Position numbers and translations under genes: made by a program. The notes under the pieces were generated by a model that had not been told where the DNA came from, made no database searches, and saw only the letters and a program-made list of their open reading frames with translations. This document shows, piece by piece, positions 8,809 through 17,525 of a stretch of DNA of 49,607 nucleotides (positions are counted from its first letter, which is position 1; each line of letters begins with the position of its first letter). The DNA is from an uncultured Saprospirales bacterium (GTDB lineage: Bacteria; Bacteroidota; Bacteroidia; Chitinophagales; Saprospiraceae). Location: the NCBI GenBank assembly GCA_937899855.1, contig CALCCH010000586.1, positions 1 through 49,607 on the forward strand, given 5' to 3'.

Positions 8809-9887
8809 AGGGTATCGTTTTGCAACCAGTTTTTGATGGCCCCCACCACCCGCTGCGCACCACGGGGATTGATCCGTTGGTGAAAGCGATCCACCATGGT
8901 GTGGTGATCTCCGGGGGGGCGCTTTAATATTTGTGCTAGCTGAGCCGACAAGTCCTCCGGCGCTCGCTCGCGAAAGCTGCCTTCGAAATAGATCAGGCCC
9001 TCCGCCTTCAATTTTGCCGCCGTACGGATCTCGCGGATCGAAGTGGGCAGTACCAAAATGAGGGTCTTACAACAGGCCAGCACCTAATCCGTCAGCACAC
9101 CCGAGGTGATCGCCAGGTCCGCCTCGTACATCAAGCGGGGCATCTCCTCGGTTTGTACGTACAATTCGGCCTGGTGTTGGCTCGCGGCTACTTGTTTTTT
9201 CAAAGCATCCAGCCCCCGGTACAAGGCCCCCACCACCGCGATGATGCGGAGGGGCACTGGGCTAGCGAGCCGATCCAAAAGCCCAAGTACGGTAGCGGTC
9301 AAATTCCACTGAACCGATCCCCCAAAAGTAAGCAAAATTGTAGAGATCCGCGCCGTAGATTTGGTCCGACTGGCTTCGTAAAGGGCTTCGTAAGCCGGCT
9401 TGAGAATGACGTATTCCAAACCCAAGAGCTGACGGGTCGCCAGGGGGCAGTGGTAGACGGTGTCCAGGGCCAGGGGATTTTGGTTGTGTAGCAGGTGAAC
9501 GTAAAAGGCCTCGGCATTGTGAAAGGTAATCATCAGTAGGCCCAAGCCGTAGTCCCGGAGCTTTCTCTGGTAATCCGCTCGGTAAAAGGCCTCCCGGTCG
9601 GAATCGAAGAGTAAGAGGCTACGCTGGGAGCCCAGTTGCTGCAGATAGCGGTGGAGCTGCTCCGCATCGTCGCGTTGGGTGTGGGAGAGGACGTGAAGTC
9701 CGAAGCCCTCCCGGCGAATCCAGGCTTGCATACCGGCCGTCGTGTCGGCCACGACGTAGTCGACCGCGATTCCCCGCTCCCGCAAATGCCGTCCGAGGAT
9801 GGCGCAACGCATCACGTGGCCCGTACCGATCTGTGGATTGGCATCGGCGAGGATCAAACAGCGATGGGTGGCGGAGGAATCGGTCAT
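8805..9887 (-). pseudogene. pseG: PseG-like UDP-sugar hydrolase gene with an in-frame TAG
   Basis: PseG removes UDP from the diacetamido sugar before condensation by PseI. The N-terminal piece (267 residues, 9887-9087) opens with the family signature D-A-N-P-Q-I-G-T-G-H-V-M-R-C. It ends at a TAG (9084-9086) inside the conserved glycosyltransferase-B-like C-terminal region (I-T-S-G-V-L-T-D). The same frame then continues for 92 codons (V-L-A-C-C-K-T-L-I-L) to a stop that overlaps the next gene by 4 bp. The reconstructed 360-codon length is typical. If the stop is real, the UDP-binding half is lost and the pathway would need another hydrolase. None is visible in the window. The family call is good; the functional state is open. 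Confidence 0.78.
9084..9086 (-). other. In-frame TAG inside pseG
   Basis: TAG follows the codons for L-T-D and precedes V-L-A-C-C-K. Frame and similarity continue on both sides, and the restored frame ends in an ATGA overlap with the next gene. Confidence 0.8.
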
Positions 9888-9926
9888 GGAGCAAAACTTG
9901 GTAGCGAGGCCGGGTACCAGCGGGAC

Positions 9927-10814
9927 TTACTGCAATTGTCGAAAAAATCCGGTGATATTGCGACCCATGCCCACCCCGGCCAGGCTTTCGTAAAAGGCAA
10001 TGAGCGCTTCGGGCGCGTTTCGCTCGGCCAGGTGATTGTACAACCACAATCGCGACTGGTGCGCGGCCTTGCCCTTGCTCCGGTCCGCAATGTAGTTGGT
10101 ATGCGCATTGGTCAAAAACCAGTCGATCGGAAAATCACCGAGGATCTTTTCGGTCCGCCAGCCCGCCGCCTCCAGGGTCTTGGCCAGGCTGGGTGCCGTA
10201 AAATAGGCCAGGTGGTCCGGGGTTTTTACCCAAAATTCGCGGTCAATCTTGCCCTCGGCGAGCAGTTGCTCTTGCAGGCTGGAAAAATCGTTGGGGACGG
10301 TGATGCACAGCACGCTGTGGGGCTGGGCCAACTGACGACAAGTGGCCAGCAGCCGATCGACATCGGTGACGTGTTCGAGGACGTTGTCCAACCAAATGAG
10401 GTCGTAGTGCGCACCTTCCCGCTGCAAGTCCGCCAGGTTATCGTAAATATTACCCGCCCGTATCCGATCGGCGAGGTCGGGGTTTTGCATTCGGCAGCCA
10501 TAGTCGCTGTAGTCCAGCCCCAGTACCTGCCAATCGCGGTCGGCAAAGGCCTTCAGGACAAAACCTTCCCCACAGCCAATATCGAGCAAGGTCGCCTCCG
10601 CCGATGGCTTCCCCAGCAACTGCTCCGCAACGGCCGCCTTGAGGGCGATCTTGTGGTTTTTAAAACGCAATTCCTCCTCCGCGTACTGCTGGCCGTAGGA
10701 CGCCTCCTCATTCTGATAGTACTGCTGCTGATAATAAGCGCGCAATTCGGCTTCGTCGGGTTTATCGGCTACTTCGTAATAGCCATCGCGGGGGTGCTGG
10801 ATGATTTTAGCCAT
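9927..10814 (-). CDS. SAM-dependent class I methyltransferase
   Basis: This is a 295-residue class I methyltransferase. Motif I is L-L-D-I-G-C-G-E-G-F-V near residue 90, followed by G-L-D-Y-S-D (post I) and W-L-D-N-V-L-E-H-V (motif IV/post). The start at 10814 gives M-A-K-I-I-Q-H and overlaps pseF by 8 bp. A longer frame upstream would run inside pseF and is not credible. Placed between pseF and pseG in the operon, it probably O- or N-methylates the nonulosonate or its precursor. The family resembles UbiG/Methyltransf_23-type enzymes found in surface polysaccharide loci. The substrate cannot be read. Confidence 0.85.
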   Translation of the reverse strand: MAKIIQHPRDGYYEVADKPDEAELRAYYQQQYYQNEEASYGQQYAEEELRFKNHKIALKAAVAEQLLGKPSAEATLLDIGCGEGFVLKAFADRDWQVLGLDYSDYGCRMQNPDLADRIRAGNIYDNLADLQREGAHYDLIWLDNVLEHVTDVDRLLATCRQLAQPHSVLCITVPNDFSSLQEQLLAEGKIDREFWVKTPDHLAYFTAPSLAKTLEAAGWRTEKILGDFPIDWFLTNAHTNYIADRSKGKAAHQSRLWLYNHLAERNAPEALIAFYESLAGVGMGRNITGFFRQLQ

Positions 10815-11502
10815 GTTGTTGAAGAATTTGGTACTTGAGTTCGGCCATTCGCCAATCCTCGGGCGTATCGATGTCGTGGGCTTCAAAATCCTGGAGGAGG
10901 AAATGCCCCGCTCGGGACGAGTAAAAACGCTTTTCGTGGCGGTAATCCGCCGTGCGGGCCCAGTAAAACTGTCCGGCATCGTGATAGGCTGGGGGCAGGT
11001 CCTGCGAACGGGTTTTGGCGTGTTCGGGCCAGTTTAGCTGGAGGTGCCCGGCCGCATCGAGCCGGAGGCTACGGAGAATGGGAAAATGGTATTGCTGGAC
11101 GCTGACGATCGTAGCAAAGTCGCCCCCCCGCAATTGCTCCAGGGCGCTGCGCAACTGCGCGGGCCGGACGAAGGGCGCCGTGGCGAACAAACAGCAAAAG
11201 TAATCGAAAGACCGCTGGGCGGCATCGTAGTCCGCCAGCACCTCCAGCATCACGTCACTGATGGTCGCGTGATCGTCGGAGCTGCGGGCTGAGCGCAACC
11301 GGGGGACGCTGGCGCCGTACTGGCGCGCCACCTCGGCAATGGCCGGATCGTCGGTCGACACCATCACTTCGCTAAAGCAGCCGCTTTGTAAGGCCGTTTC
11401 GATGGAGTAGGCGATGATGGGTTTGCCCAAAAAGGGCTTGATGTTTTTGTGGGGAATGCGTTTGCTGCCCCCGCGGGCGGGAATGATCGCGAGCCTAGCC
11501 AT
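10807..11502 (-). CDS. pseF: Pseudaminic acid cytidylyltransferase
   Basis: This activates the nonulosonate with CTP to the CMP-sugar donor. The N-terminal signature I-I-P-A-R-G-G-S-K-R-I-P-H-K-N-I-K (residues 6-22) is that of the CMP-sialate synthetase family, and the length (231) is typical of PseF. Later motifs include V-S-T-D-D-P and H-D-I-D-T-P-E-D-W near the C-terminus, which supplies metal-binding acidic residues. It overlaps pseC by 8 bp upstream and the methyltransferase by 8 bp downstream, indicating translational coupling. The distinction from NeuA or LegF rests on neighbouring pseB and pseC. Confidence 0.9.
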   Translation of the reverse strand: MARLAIIPARGGSKRIPHKNIKPFLGKPIIAYSIETALQSGCFSEVMVSTDDPAIAEVARQYGASVPRLRSARSSDDHATISDVMLEVLADYDAAQRSFDYFCCLFATAPFVRPAQLRSALEQLRGGDFATIVSVQQYHFPILRSLRLDAAGHLQLNWPEHAKTRSQDLPPAYHDAGQFYWARTADYRHEKRFYSSRAGHFLLQDFEAHDIDTPEDWRMAELKYQILQQHG

Positions 11503-12652
11503 TGAAAAATTCCATTACTTGGGCGATGACGTATTGCTGTTCTTCCTCGCTGAGGGTCGGGTACATCGGCAGGCTGAGGCAACGTTCGTAGTAGGCCTCG
11601 GCCTGCGGACAGGAAACGGGCTCCGCGCTCCGCCTGCGGTAGTAGGGTTGGGTATGAACGGGGATGTAGTGGATTTGGGCGTAGATGCCCCGGGTCCGGA
11701 GGTGATCGTAGAGGGCCTTGCGTTGGTCGGTGAGGATCACGTAGAGGTGGTAGGCGTGCCCCCCATCCGCGGGCGGGGCGATCAGCTCGACGGGCCCAAA
11801 GTCGCCAAAGGCTTCATCGTACACCCGGGCGATGGCCCGCCGGCGCGCCAGGTTGGTGGCCGCACGCTGGAGCTGACTACTCCCCAGGGCTGCCTGGAAA
11901 TCGGTGAGGCGGTAATTGTAGCCCAATTGGTGCATCTCGTAGTACCAGCCGCCATCCTGGCGCTCTAGCTGGGCGGGGTCCTTGGTGATGCCGTGGGTCC
12001 GGAGTACCAGCAGTTTTTGGTACAACTCGGGGTCGTTGGTCGTAATCATGCCGCCTTCGCCACAGGCAATGTGCTTGACCGGGTGGAAGGAAAAGATGGC
12101 CAGGTCGGCATACGCTCCGTTACCGCAGCCTTGGACCTGCCCCTGGCGATCGGTAAAGAAGCCACCCGGTGCGTGGCAGGAATCCTCCAGCAGCCACAGC
12201 CCGTATTCGTCGGCCAGCTCTCGGAAGGCCTCCAGGTCGGTGGCGTACCCCGCAAAGTCGACCGGGATGAGGCCTTGGTAGGTGCCCCGGGGGGCAGCGG
12301 CCAGGCGGCGGCGCACCGCCTCGATGTCGAGCGTGATGGTGGCGGGGTCGATGTCGCAAAAGTCGATTTCTCCCCCACAGTAGCGTATACAGTTGGCCGA
12401 AGCGGTAAAGGTGATGGGCGCGGTGATGACGCGGGATTGCGGGCCCACGCCCAGGGCCAGGGCCGACAGGTGGAGGGCGGCCGTCCCGTTGGCCACCGCC
12501 ACGGCGTAGCGCGCGCCGATGTACTCGGCAAAGGCCCGCTCGAAGGCGTCGATCCGCGGCCCCTGGGTGATGAAGTCGGCCCGGAGGGCTTCGGTAACGG
12601 CGGCGATGTCGGCTTCGCTGATTTCCTGACGACCGTAAGGGATTGGGTGCAT
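11495..12652 (-). CDS. pseC: UDP-4-amino-sugar aminotransferase (PseC type)
   Basis: This is a PLP-dependent DegT/DnrJ/EryC1 aminotransferase of 385 residues. It converts the PseB 4-keto product to UDP-4-amino-4,6-dideoxy-N-acetyl-altrosamine. The N-terminus P-Y-G-R-Q-E-I-S-E-A-D is characteristic of PseC. The V-A-N-G-T-A-A-L-H-L loop, the L-E-D-S-C-H-A-P-G phosphate-binding region and the H-P-V-K-H-I-A-C-G-E-G-G segment with the PLP lysine are all present. It starts 4 bp after pseB and overlaps pseF by 8 bp. Its amine product is normally acetylated by PseH, for which no gene was found here. Confidence 0.92.
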   Translation of the reverse strand: MHPIPYGRQEISEADIAAVTEALRADFITQGPRIDAFERAFAEYIGARYAVAVANGTAALHLSALALGVGPQSRVITAPITFTASANCIRYCGGEIDFCDIDPATITLDIEAVRRRLAAAPRGTYQGLIPVDFAGYATDLEAFRELADEYGLWLLEDSCHAPGGFFTDRQGQVQGCGNGAYADLAIFSFHPVKHIACGEGGMITTNDPELYQKLLVLRTHGITKDPAQLERQDGGWYYEMHQLGYNYRLTDFQAALGSSQLQRAATNLARRRAIARVYDEAFGDFGPVELIAPPADGGHAYHLYVILTDQRKALYDHLRTRGIYAQIHYIPVHTQPYYRRRSAEPVSCPQAEAYYERCLSLPMYPTLSEEEQQYVIAQVMEFFNG

Positions 12653-12656
12653 AGGA

Positions 12657-13679
12657 CTAGACGATTGAGAATTGGGGATCGATGTGATCGCGGATTTGCT
12701 GGCGGATTTGTTCGACGCTCAGCCATTCTTGGTTTTCTCCCGAATTGTAGCGGAAGCCCCGGGCGACGAGTTGGCCACCAAAGGCCTCGGCGTAGTCCTG
12801 GGGGGTGTAGCGGAAGGCCCCCGAGGGACAGATGGCGTAGTAGCGGTCCAATTCGACGGTGTTGAGCGAATCGGAGGTGGTAATCATTTCTTCGTGCAGT
12901 TTTTCTCCGGGCCGGATACCGATGATGCGTTGCTCGCAATCGGGCCCGACGGCGGTGGCCACGTCGGTGATGCGGGAGGAGGGGATTTTGGGGACCAAAA
13001 TTTCGCCCCCCCAGGCGTGTTCCAGGGTATAGAGGACCATCTTTACCCCATCTTCGAGGGAGATGTTGAAACGGGTCATCTCGGGGTGGGTGATGGGGAG
13101 AAAACCTTCGTGGCGTTTTTGGAGAAAGCCGGGGATCACCGCTCCCCGCGAGCCGATGACGTTGCCGTAGCGGACGACGGAGAAACGCAGGTCGCGCTCA
13201 CCTTTCATACGGTTGGCAGCCAAGAAGAGCTTATCGGAGCAGAGTTTGGTGGCGCCGTAGAGGTTGATGGGGGCGGCGGCTTTGTCGGTCGACAGGGCCA
13301 CTACCTGCTTTACCCCACAGTCCAGGGCCGCTTCAATCACGTTTTGGGCGCCCATCACGTTGGTTTTGATGCACTCCATCGGATTGTACTCCGCGGCGGG
13401 TACCTGTTTGAGGGCGGCGGCGTGGATGATGATTTCGATGTTTTCACAGGCCCGTTTGAAGCGCTCTCCATCCCGGATATCGCCGATAAAATAGCGGATG
13501 GCGGGGTAGCGGGAATGGGGAAAAACCTGAGCCATTTCGAACTGCTTGAGTTCGTCGCGGCTGTACACCACCAGTCGTCGGACTTGGGGATACTGTTCAA
13601 GGATGGTTTTAACAAACATTTTTCCGAAGGAGCCCGTACCTCCCGTGACCAAAATTGAACGACCGTTTAAATCTAGCAT
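12657..13679 (-). CDS. pseB: UDP-N-acetylglucosamine 4,6-dehydratase (inverting)
   Basis: This is the first enzyme of pseudaminic acid synthesis, a short-chain-dehydrogenase-fold dehydratase/5-epimerase acting on UDP-GlcNAc. The Rossmann loop V-T-G-G-T-G-S-F-G-K is at residues 9-18. The A-L-K-Q-V-P-A-A-E-Y-N-P region and the catalytic Y-G-A-T-K pair follow. The start at 13679 (M-L-D-L-N-G-R-S-I) gives 340 residues, the usual PseB length; a longer upstream frame would extend beyond the predicted promoter -7 element. It is the promoter-proximal gene of the 11-gene operon. Confidence 0.93.
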   Translation of the reverse strand: MLDLNGRSILVTGGTGSFGKMFVKTILEQYPQVRRLVVYSRDELKQFEMAQVFPHSRYPAIRYFIGDIRDGERFKRACENIEIIIHAAALKQVPAAEYNPMECIKTNVMGAQNVIEAALDCGVKQVVALSTDKAAAPINLYGATKLCSDKLFLAANRMKGERDLRFSVVRYGNVIGSRGAVIPGFLQKRHEGFLPITHPEMTRFNISLEDGVKMVLYTLEHAWGGEILVPKIPSSRITDVATAVGPDCEQRIIGIRPGEKLHEEMITTSDSLNTVELDRYYAICPSGAFRYTPQDYAEAFGGQLVARGFRYNSGENQEWLSVEQIRQQIRDHIDPQFSIV

Positions 13680-13730
13680 AATAGTAGTAAGAGTTATTTT
13701 TGCGGAGCGGTGTAGCACTAAAAAGCGCAC

Positions 13731-13761
13731 CAAAAGTATTAAATATTTATTTAATGCGCAA
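13731..13761 (-). promoter_or_regulatory. Promoter of the nonulosonate operon
   Basis: On the minus strand a TTG (13761-13759) is followed after 20 bp by TACTTTTG (13738-13731). This matches the Bacteroidota -33 TTG / -7 TAnnTTTG pattern. The 5' leader to pseB would be roughly 45 nt. The divergent flippase gene starts 58 bp to the other side, in an AT-rich shared intergenic region. Confidence 0.6.
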
Positions 13762-13819
13762 TTGACCCTTTTTTCGCATTTTTTGTAAAAGTCTTCATTT
13801 TTTTAATCACTTTCGCATC

Positions 13820-15313
13820 ATGGGGGTTATCAAACGCCAAGGCATCAAGCAGAGTCTGGTCAACTTCATCGGGGTGGCCATCGGTGCCCTCAGTACCCTC
13901 ACCATTTACGCCAACGAAAAGGAGGCCTACGGCTTGGCGCGCTTTTTACTGGGAACCAGTCTCTTCTTTGCCCCTTTTATCTCGCTGGGCTTCACCTCCG
14001 TTGCCATCCGCTTTTTCCCGGAATTTAAGGAAAATAGTGAACGTTATCGTGGCTTTTTGGGGCTCCTGCTACTGACTGTCGCTTTTGGGGCTACGATTTT
14101 TCTGGGGCTGAGCTGGCTCTTTCGTGATGCCCTACTAGAGATGTACCGGGATAAGTCCCCTTTGTTTCAGCAATTTTTGCCTTATCTGGTTCCCCTCTCC
14201 ATTTTAACGGCTTTTTTCCAAATCTTTTACAATTACTGCATCAATTTTCAGCGCATTACGGTTCCCGCTATTTTCCAGAACGGGATCAAGCTCAGCTTGC
14301 CCGTACTACTGCTCTTGTTTACTGGTGGATACCTGAGCTTGGTAGGGGTGGCCAATGGCATCGTCCTCAATTTTGTGATCGTGGTGCTGGGCATGGCGGG
14401 CTATCTCTACGGACTGGGAGAATGGCACTGGCGACTCGACTGGTCCTTTATGAGCCGCGAGCGCTGGGGGCGGGTGTGGAATTACGCCGCCTATGGCCTG
14501 GCCGGAAGTGTGGGCAGTATTTTGGCCATTCGGATCGACGAGATCATGATCCCCACCCTCATCGACTTTCGGAGCAACGGGATTTACGCCATCGCCGCCT
14601 TTATCGGCAATACCATCATGATCCCCGGCAATGCCCTGATCCACCTGGCCAGCCCCGTCATCGCCCAGGCCATCAAGGACGACAACCTGACCGAGGTCGC
14701 CCGCATCTACCGACGCGTTTCCACCAACCTGACCCTGGTGGGGCTCTTTTTCTTTATCGGCATCATCGCCTCGGTGACCGACCTCTTTGCCCTCATGCCC
14801 AAATCGCACGACCTCACCGAGGCCTTCGCCGTGGTGCTCTTTATCGGCCTGGCCCGCATCGTTGACATGATCACCAGCGTCAACAATCAGATCATCAACT
14901 ATTCCCCATACTACCGCTTTGGCATGTTTGCCATCCTCCTCATGGGCGGGATCAACATCGCTTTCAACCTCTGGCTCATCCCCCGATTTGGCATCATCGG
15001 CGCGGCCCTGGCCACCCTGGCCTCCCTCAGCATCTACAACTTGATCAAGCTGCTCTTTATCTACTACCGCTACCGCATCCAACCCTTTAGTCGGCAGACC
15101 CTCTACCTCCTGGGCTGGGCCGCGGTGGTCTACGGCCTGAGTACCGCCTATCCCAGCCAAGGCCGCGCCCTCCTCGATTTGGTCCTGCGTTCGGTCCTCA
15201 TTACCGTGCTCTACCTGCCCGTCGTCCTCTACTTTAGGATTTCGGAAGACTTTAGCGAACTGGCGGAGCAAACCTGGGCCCGGGTAAAATCTTTCCTATT
15301 TCCCCGCCGTTAA
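13820..15313 (+). CDS. Wzx-like polysaccharide flippase (MOP superfamily)
   Basis: This is a 497-residue protein with about 12-14 hydrophobic helices across its whole length. The N-terminus (K-Q-S-L-V-N-F-I-G-V-A-I-G-A-L) and the pattern of charged loops are typical of polysaccharide biosynthesis/MATE-like lipid-linked oligosaccharide flippases. It is divergent from the pseB operon across a 140-bp region. It could export the nonulosonate-containing glycan, as inferred from position. No Wzy polymerase or ligase is present in the window. Confidence 0.85.
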   Translation: MGVIKRQGIKQSLVNFIGVAIGALSTLTIYANEKEAYGLARFLLGTSLFFAPFISLGFTSVAIRFFPEFKENSERYRGFLGLLLLTVAFGATIFLGLSWLFRDALLEMYRDKSPLFQQFLPYLVPLSILTAFFQIFYNYCINFQRITVPAIFQNGIKLSLPVLLLLFTGGYLSLVGVANGIVLNFVIVVLGMAGYLYGLGEWHWRLDWSFMSRERWGRVWNYAAYGLAGSVGSILAIRIDEIMIPTLIDFRSNGIYAIAAFIGNTIMIPGNALIHLASPVIAQAIKDDNLTEVARIYRRVSTNLTLVGLFFFIGIIASVTDLFALMPKSHDLTEAFAVVLFIGLARIVDMITSVNNQIINYSPYYRFGMFAILLMGGINIAFNLWLIPRFGIIGAALATLASLSIYNLIKLLFIYYRYRIQPFSRQTLYLLGWAAVVYGLSTAYPSQGRALLDLVLRSVLITVLYLPVVLYFRISEDFSELAEQTWARVKSFLFPRR

Positions 15314-15366
15314 GGCACGGATTTTCTATCTTGCGGGCGCTTTTACCTTCATCAATCAACAAGCAT

Positions 15367-16149
15367 ATGGCCTACGATAATTTAGACATCAAAGTCCGCA
15401 AGGGCGTACTCATTCTCACCATCAATCGCGAAAAGGCGCTGAATGCCCTCAACCAAAAGACGATTGAGGAATTGACCCACTTTTTCTCCGTATCGGCCCC
15501 CCGCCGCAAAAAGATCAAGGGCATCGTACTGACCGGGGCGGGCGAAAAGGCCTTCGTGGCCGGCGCGGACATCAAGGAATTTTTGACGGTCAAAGAAGGG
15601 GAGGGGAGTGACTTTGCCCAGCGTGGGCAGGATGTCTTTTTTATGATCGAAAACTTTCCCAAACCCGTCATCGCTGCCGTCAACGGTTTTGCCCTCGGCG
15701 GTGGTTGCGAACTGGCCATGGCTTGCCACATGCGCATCGCCGGCGCCCAGGCCCGCTTTGGGCAGCCCGAGGTCAACCTGGGCATCATCCCGGGCTACGG
15801 CGGAACCCAGCGGCTGGTCCAATTGATCGGCAAGGGCAAGGCGATGGAGCTGATCCTGACCGGTGATATGATCGGCGCCGAGGAAGCCCACCGTTTGGGG
15901 CTGGCCAATCACGTGGTGCCCGTGGGGGAGGAAGTGGCCAAAGCCCGCGAAATCATCGAAAAGATTGCGACGAAGGGGCCCGTGGCGGTATCCCAGGCCA
16001 TCAAGTGCGTAAATGCCTATTACGACAAGCTGGTCGATGGCTTTGCCTACGAGGTCAAGCTTTTTGGAACCACCACCGATACGGCCGATTTTCGCGAAGG
16101 TGCGACGGCCTTCGTCGAGCGCCGTCCCGCCGAATTTAAGGGGGAATAG
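15367..16149 (+). CDS. Enoyl-CoA hydratase/isomerase (crotonase family)
   Basis: This is a 260-residue crotonase-fold protein. The oxyanion-hole segments A-F-V-A-G-A-D-I-K-E (near residue 62) and G-G-G-C-E-L-A-M-A-C (near 109) are clear. Glu residues at the usual catalytic positions are present in G-C-E-L and in G-Q-P-E-V-N-L-G. The start at 15367 was chosen because the preceding codons (from 15331) read through the leader. It likely hydrates short-chain enoyl-CoA in fatty-acid or polyhydroxybutyrate turnover. A TATCTTGC sequence at about 15329-15336, upstream of the start, is a weak -7 candidate. It stops with TAG at the normal family end. Confidence 0.9.
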   Translation: MAYDNLDIKVRKGVLILTINREKALNALNQKTIEELTHFFSVSAPRRKKIKGIVLTGAGEKAFVAGADIKEFLTVKEGEGSDFAQRGQDVFFMIENFPKPVIAAVNGFALGGGCELAMACHMRIAGAQARFGQPEVNLGIIPGYGGTQRLVQLIGKGKAMELILTGDMIGAEEAHRLGLANHVVPVGEEVAKAREIIEKIATKGPVAVSQAIKCVNAYYDKLVDGFAYEVKLFGTTTDTADFREGATAFVERRPAEFKGE

Positions 16150-16493
16150 AGCCGGAAGCGGGAAAGAGAACAAAATCGTTTCATTTTTGGTTAAATTCTA
16201 ATAAATTGCCGTTGAAATCGCTCCGAGCGGTTCTTCGCTAGCTAACATTTGTTCAAAATTTTGTCGGTGGGCCTCCGTGGCCACCACATCCGATGACTGA
16301 CAACTCGCAAAGAGAAATATTGTTTCACTACTAGAAGTGCCAACCGATGTCTTCTCTGCGGCGACGAAATGCTTGATGGATAAAGCTAGTACCCCATTCG
16401 CAGTGCGATCCCTTGCTCCAAAAGGCTTATCAACCCCCGTGTTATTTCCTCGTAGATCTACGTTTTGGCGACTTCCAACAAACCCTTTTTGTG
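16150..16493 (+). other. 344-bp intergenic region, lower G+C, with an open antisense frame
   Basis: No gene with a start codon is seen. The base composition is visibly more AT-rich than the flanking genes. On the minus strand a frame is open for about 100 codons (16497 to the TAG at 16198) but has no ATG or GTG near its beginning, so it is either chance or a gene remnant. The promoter of the ferredoxin reductase should lie at the right end; a TACGTTTT sequence near 16459 is a weak -7 candidate. Confidence 0.4.
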
Positions 16494-17510
16494 ATGATTA
16501 AAACGGATATTTTAATTATCGGTGCTGGACCAGTTGGCCTGTTCACCGTTTTTGAGGCGGGCCTGCTCAAGCTGCGTTGTCACCTCATCGATGCCCTCCC
16601 CATGCCGGGGGGCCAGCTGGCGGAGATTTATCCCAAAAAACCGATCTACGATATTCCCGGCTACCCCAGCGTACTGGCGGGCGACCTGGTCGACAACCTG
16701 ATGAAACAGATCGAGCCCTTCCAGCCCGGTTTTACCCTGGGCGAACGCGCCCAGTCGCTGGAAAAATTGGACAATGGCCACTTTCGCCTCGTCACCAATA
16801 AGGGGACCGTCCACGAGGCGCCCGTGATCGCCATCGCCGGCGGCCTGGGTTGTTTTGAGCCCCGCAAGCCCCCGATTGCCAACATTGGCGATTTTGAAGA
16901 CCGGGGCGTGGAGTACATCATTCGCGATCCCGAGTTGTACCGCGATAAGCGGGTCGTACTGGCGGGAGGGGGCGATTCCGCCCTCGACTGGACCATCTAC
17001 CTGGCCGACGTGGCGCGGGAGGTCTGGCTGGTACACCGTCGGTCCCAATTCCGCGGGGCCCTCGATTCGGTAGAGAAAGTTAACGAACTCGACGCCCGGG
17101 GCAAGATCAAATTGATCACGGAAGCCCAGGTGGTCGGACTGCGGGGCAATGGGCACCTGAATTCGGTGACGATCAAGCACAAGAAGACGGGGGAGTTTGA
17201 CCAAGATACCGACCACTTTGTGCCCCTTTTTGGACTATCGCCCAAGTTGGGACCCATCGGCGAATGGGGGCTCAACGTCCGCAAGAACGCCATTGAGGTA
17301 GATACCCTGGACTACGCGACCAATGTCCCCGGAATTTTTGCCATTGGCGACATCAATACCTATCCCGGCAAGCTCAAGCTGATCCTTTGTGGCTTCCACG
17401 AGGCTACCTTGATGTGTCAGTCGGCCTTCAAAATCGTCAACCCGGATAAAAAACTATCCTTTAAGTATACGACCGTCACCGGCATTGACGGATTTACCGC
17501 AACCGTTTAA
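16494..17510 (+). CDS. Ferredoxin--NADP reductase (thioredoxin-reductase-like, YumC type)
   Basis: This is a flavoprotein of 338 residues. The N-terminal FAD loop is I-L-I-I-G-A-G-P-V-G-L, then P-G-G-Q-L-A-E-I-Y-P. A second NADPH loop, V-V-L-A-G-G-G-D-S-A-L-D, lies near residue 165. The C-terminal FAD motif is G-I-F-A-I-G-D-I-N. The C-x-x-C redox pair of true thioredoxin reductases is missing, which assigns it to the FNR2 group. It starts at ATG 16494 (M-I-K-T-D-I-L). A 2Fe-2S ferredoxin gene follows after 15 bp, almost certainly its electron partner in the same operon. It likely moves electrons between NADPH and ferredoxin in the cytoplasm. Confidence 0.9.
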   Translation: MIKTDILIIGAGPVGLFTVFEAGLLKLRCHLIDALPMPGGQLAEIYPKKPIYDIPGYPSVLAGDLVDNLMKQIEPFQPGFTLGERAQSLEKLDNGHFRLVTNKGTVHEAPVIAIAGGLGCFEPRKPPIANIGDFEDRGVEYIIRDPELYRDKRVVLAGGGDSALDWTIYLADVAREVWLVHRRSQFRGALDSVEKVNELDARGKIKLITEAQVVGLRGNGHLNSVTIKHKKTGEFDQDTDHFVPLFGLSPKLGPIGEWGLNVRKNAIEVDTLDYATNVPGIFAIGDINTYPGKLKLILCGFHEATLMCQSAFKIVNPDKKLSFKYTTVTGIDGFTATV

Positions 17511-17525
17511 AATCCACCGATTATC

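Noticed and set aside
12657-13733. Longer start for pseB at 13733
   Set aside because: The extra N-terminal residues precede the conserved PseB start, and the predicted -7 element (13731-13738) would lie inside the coding region.
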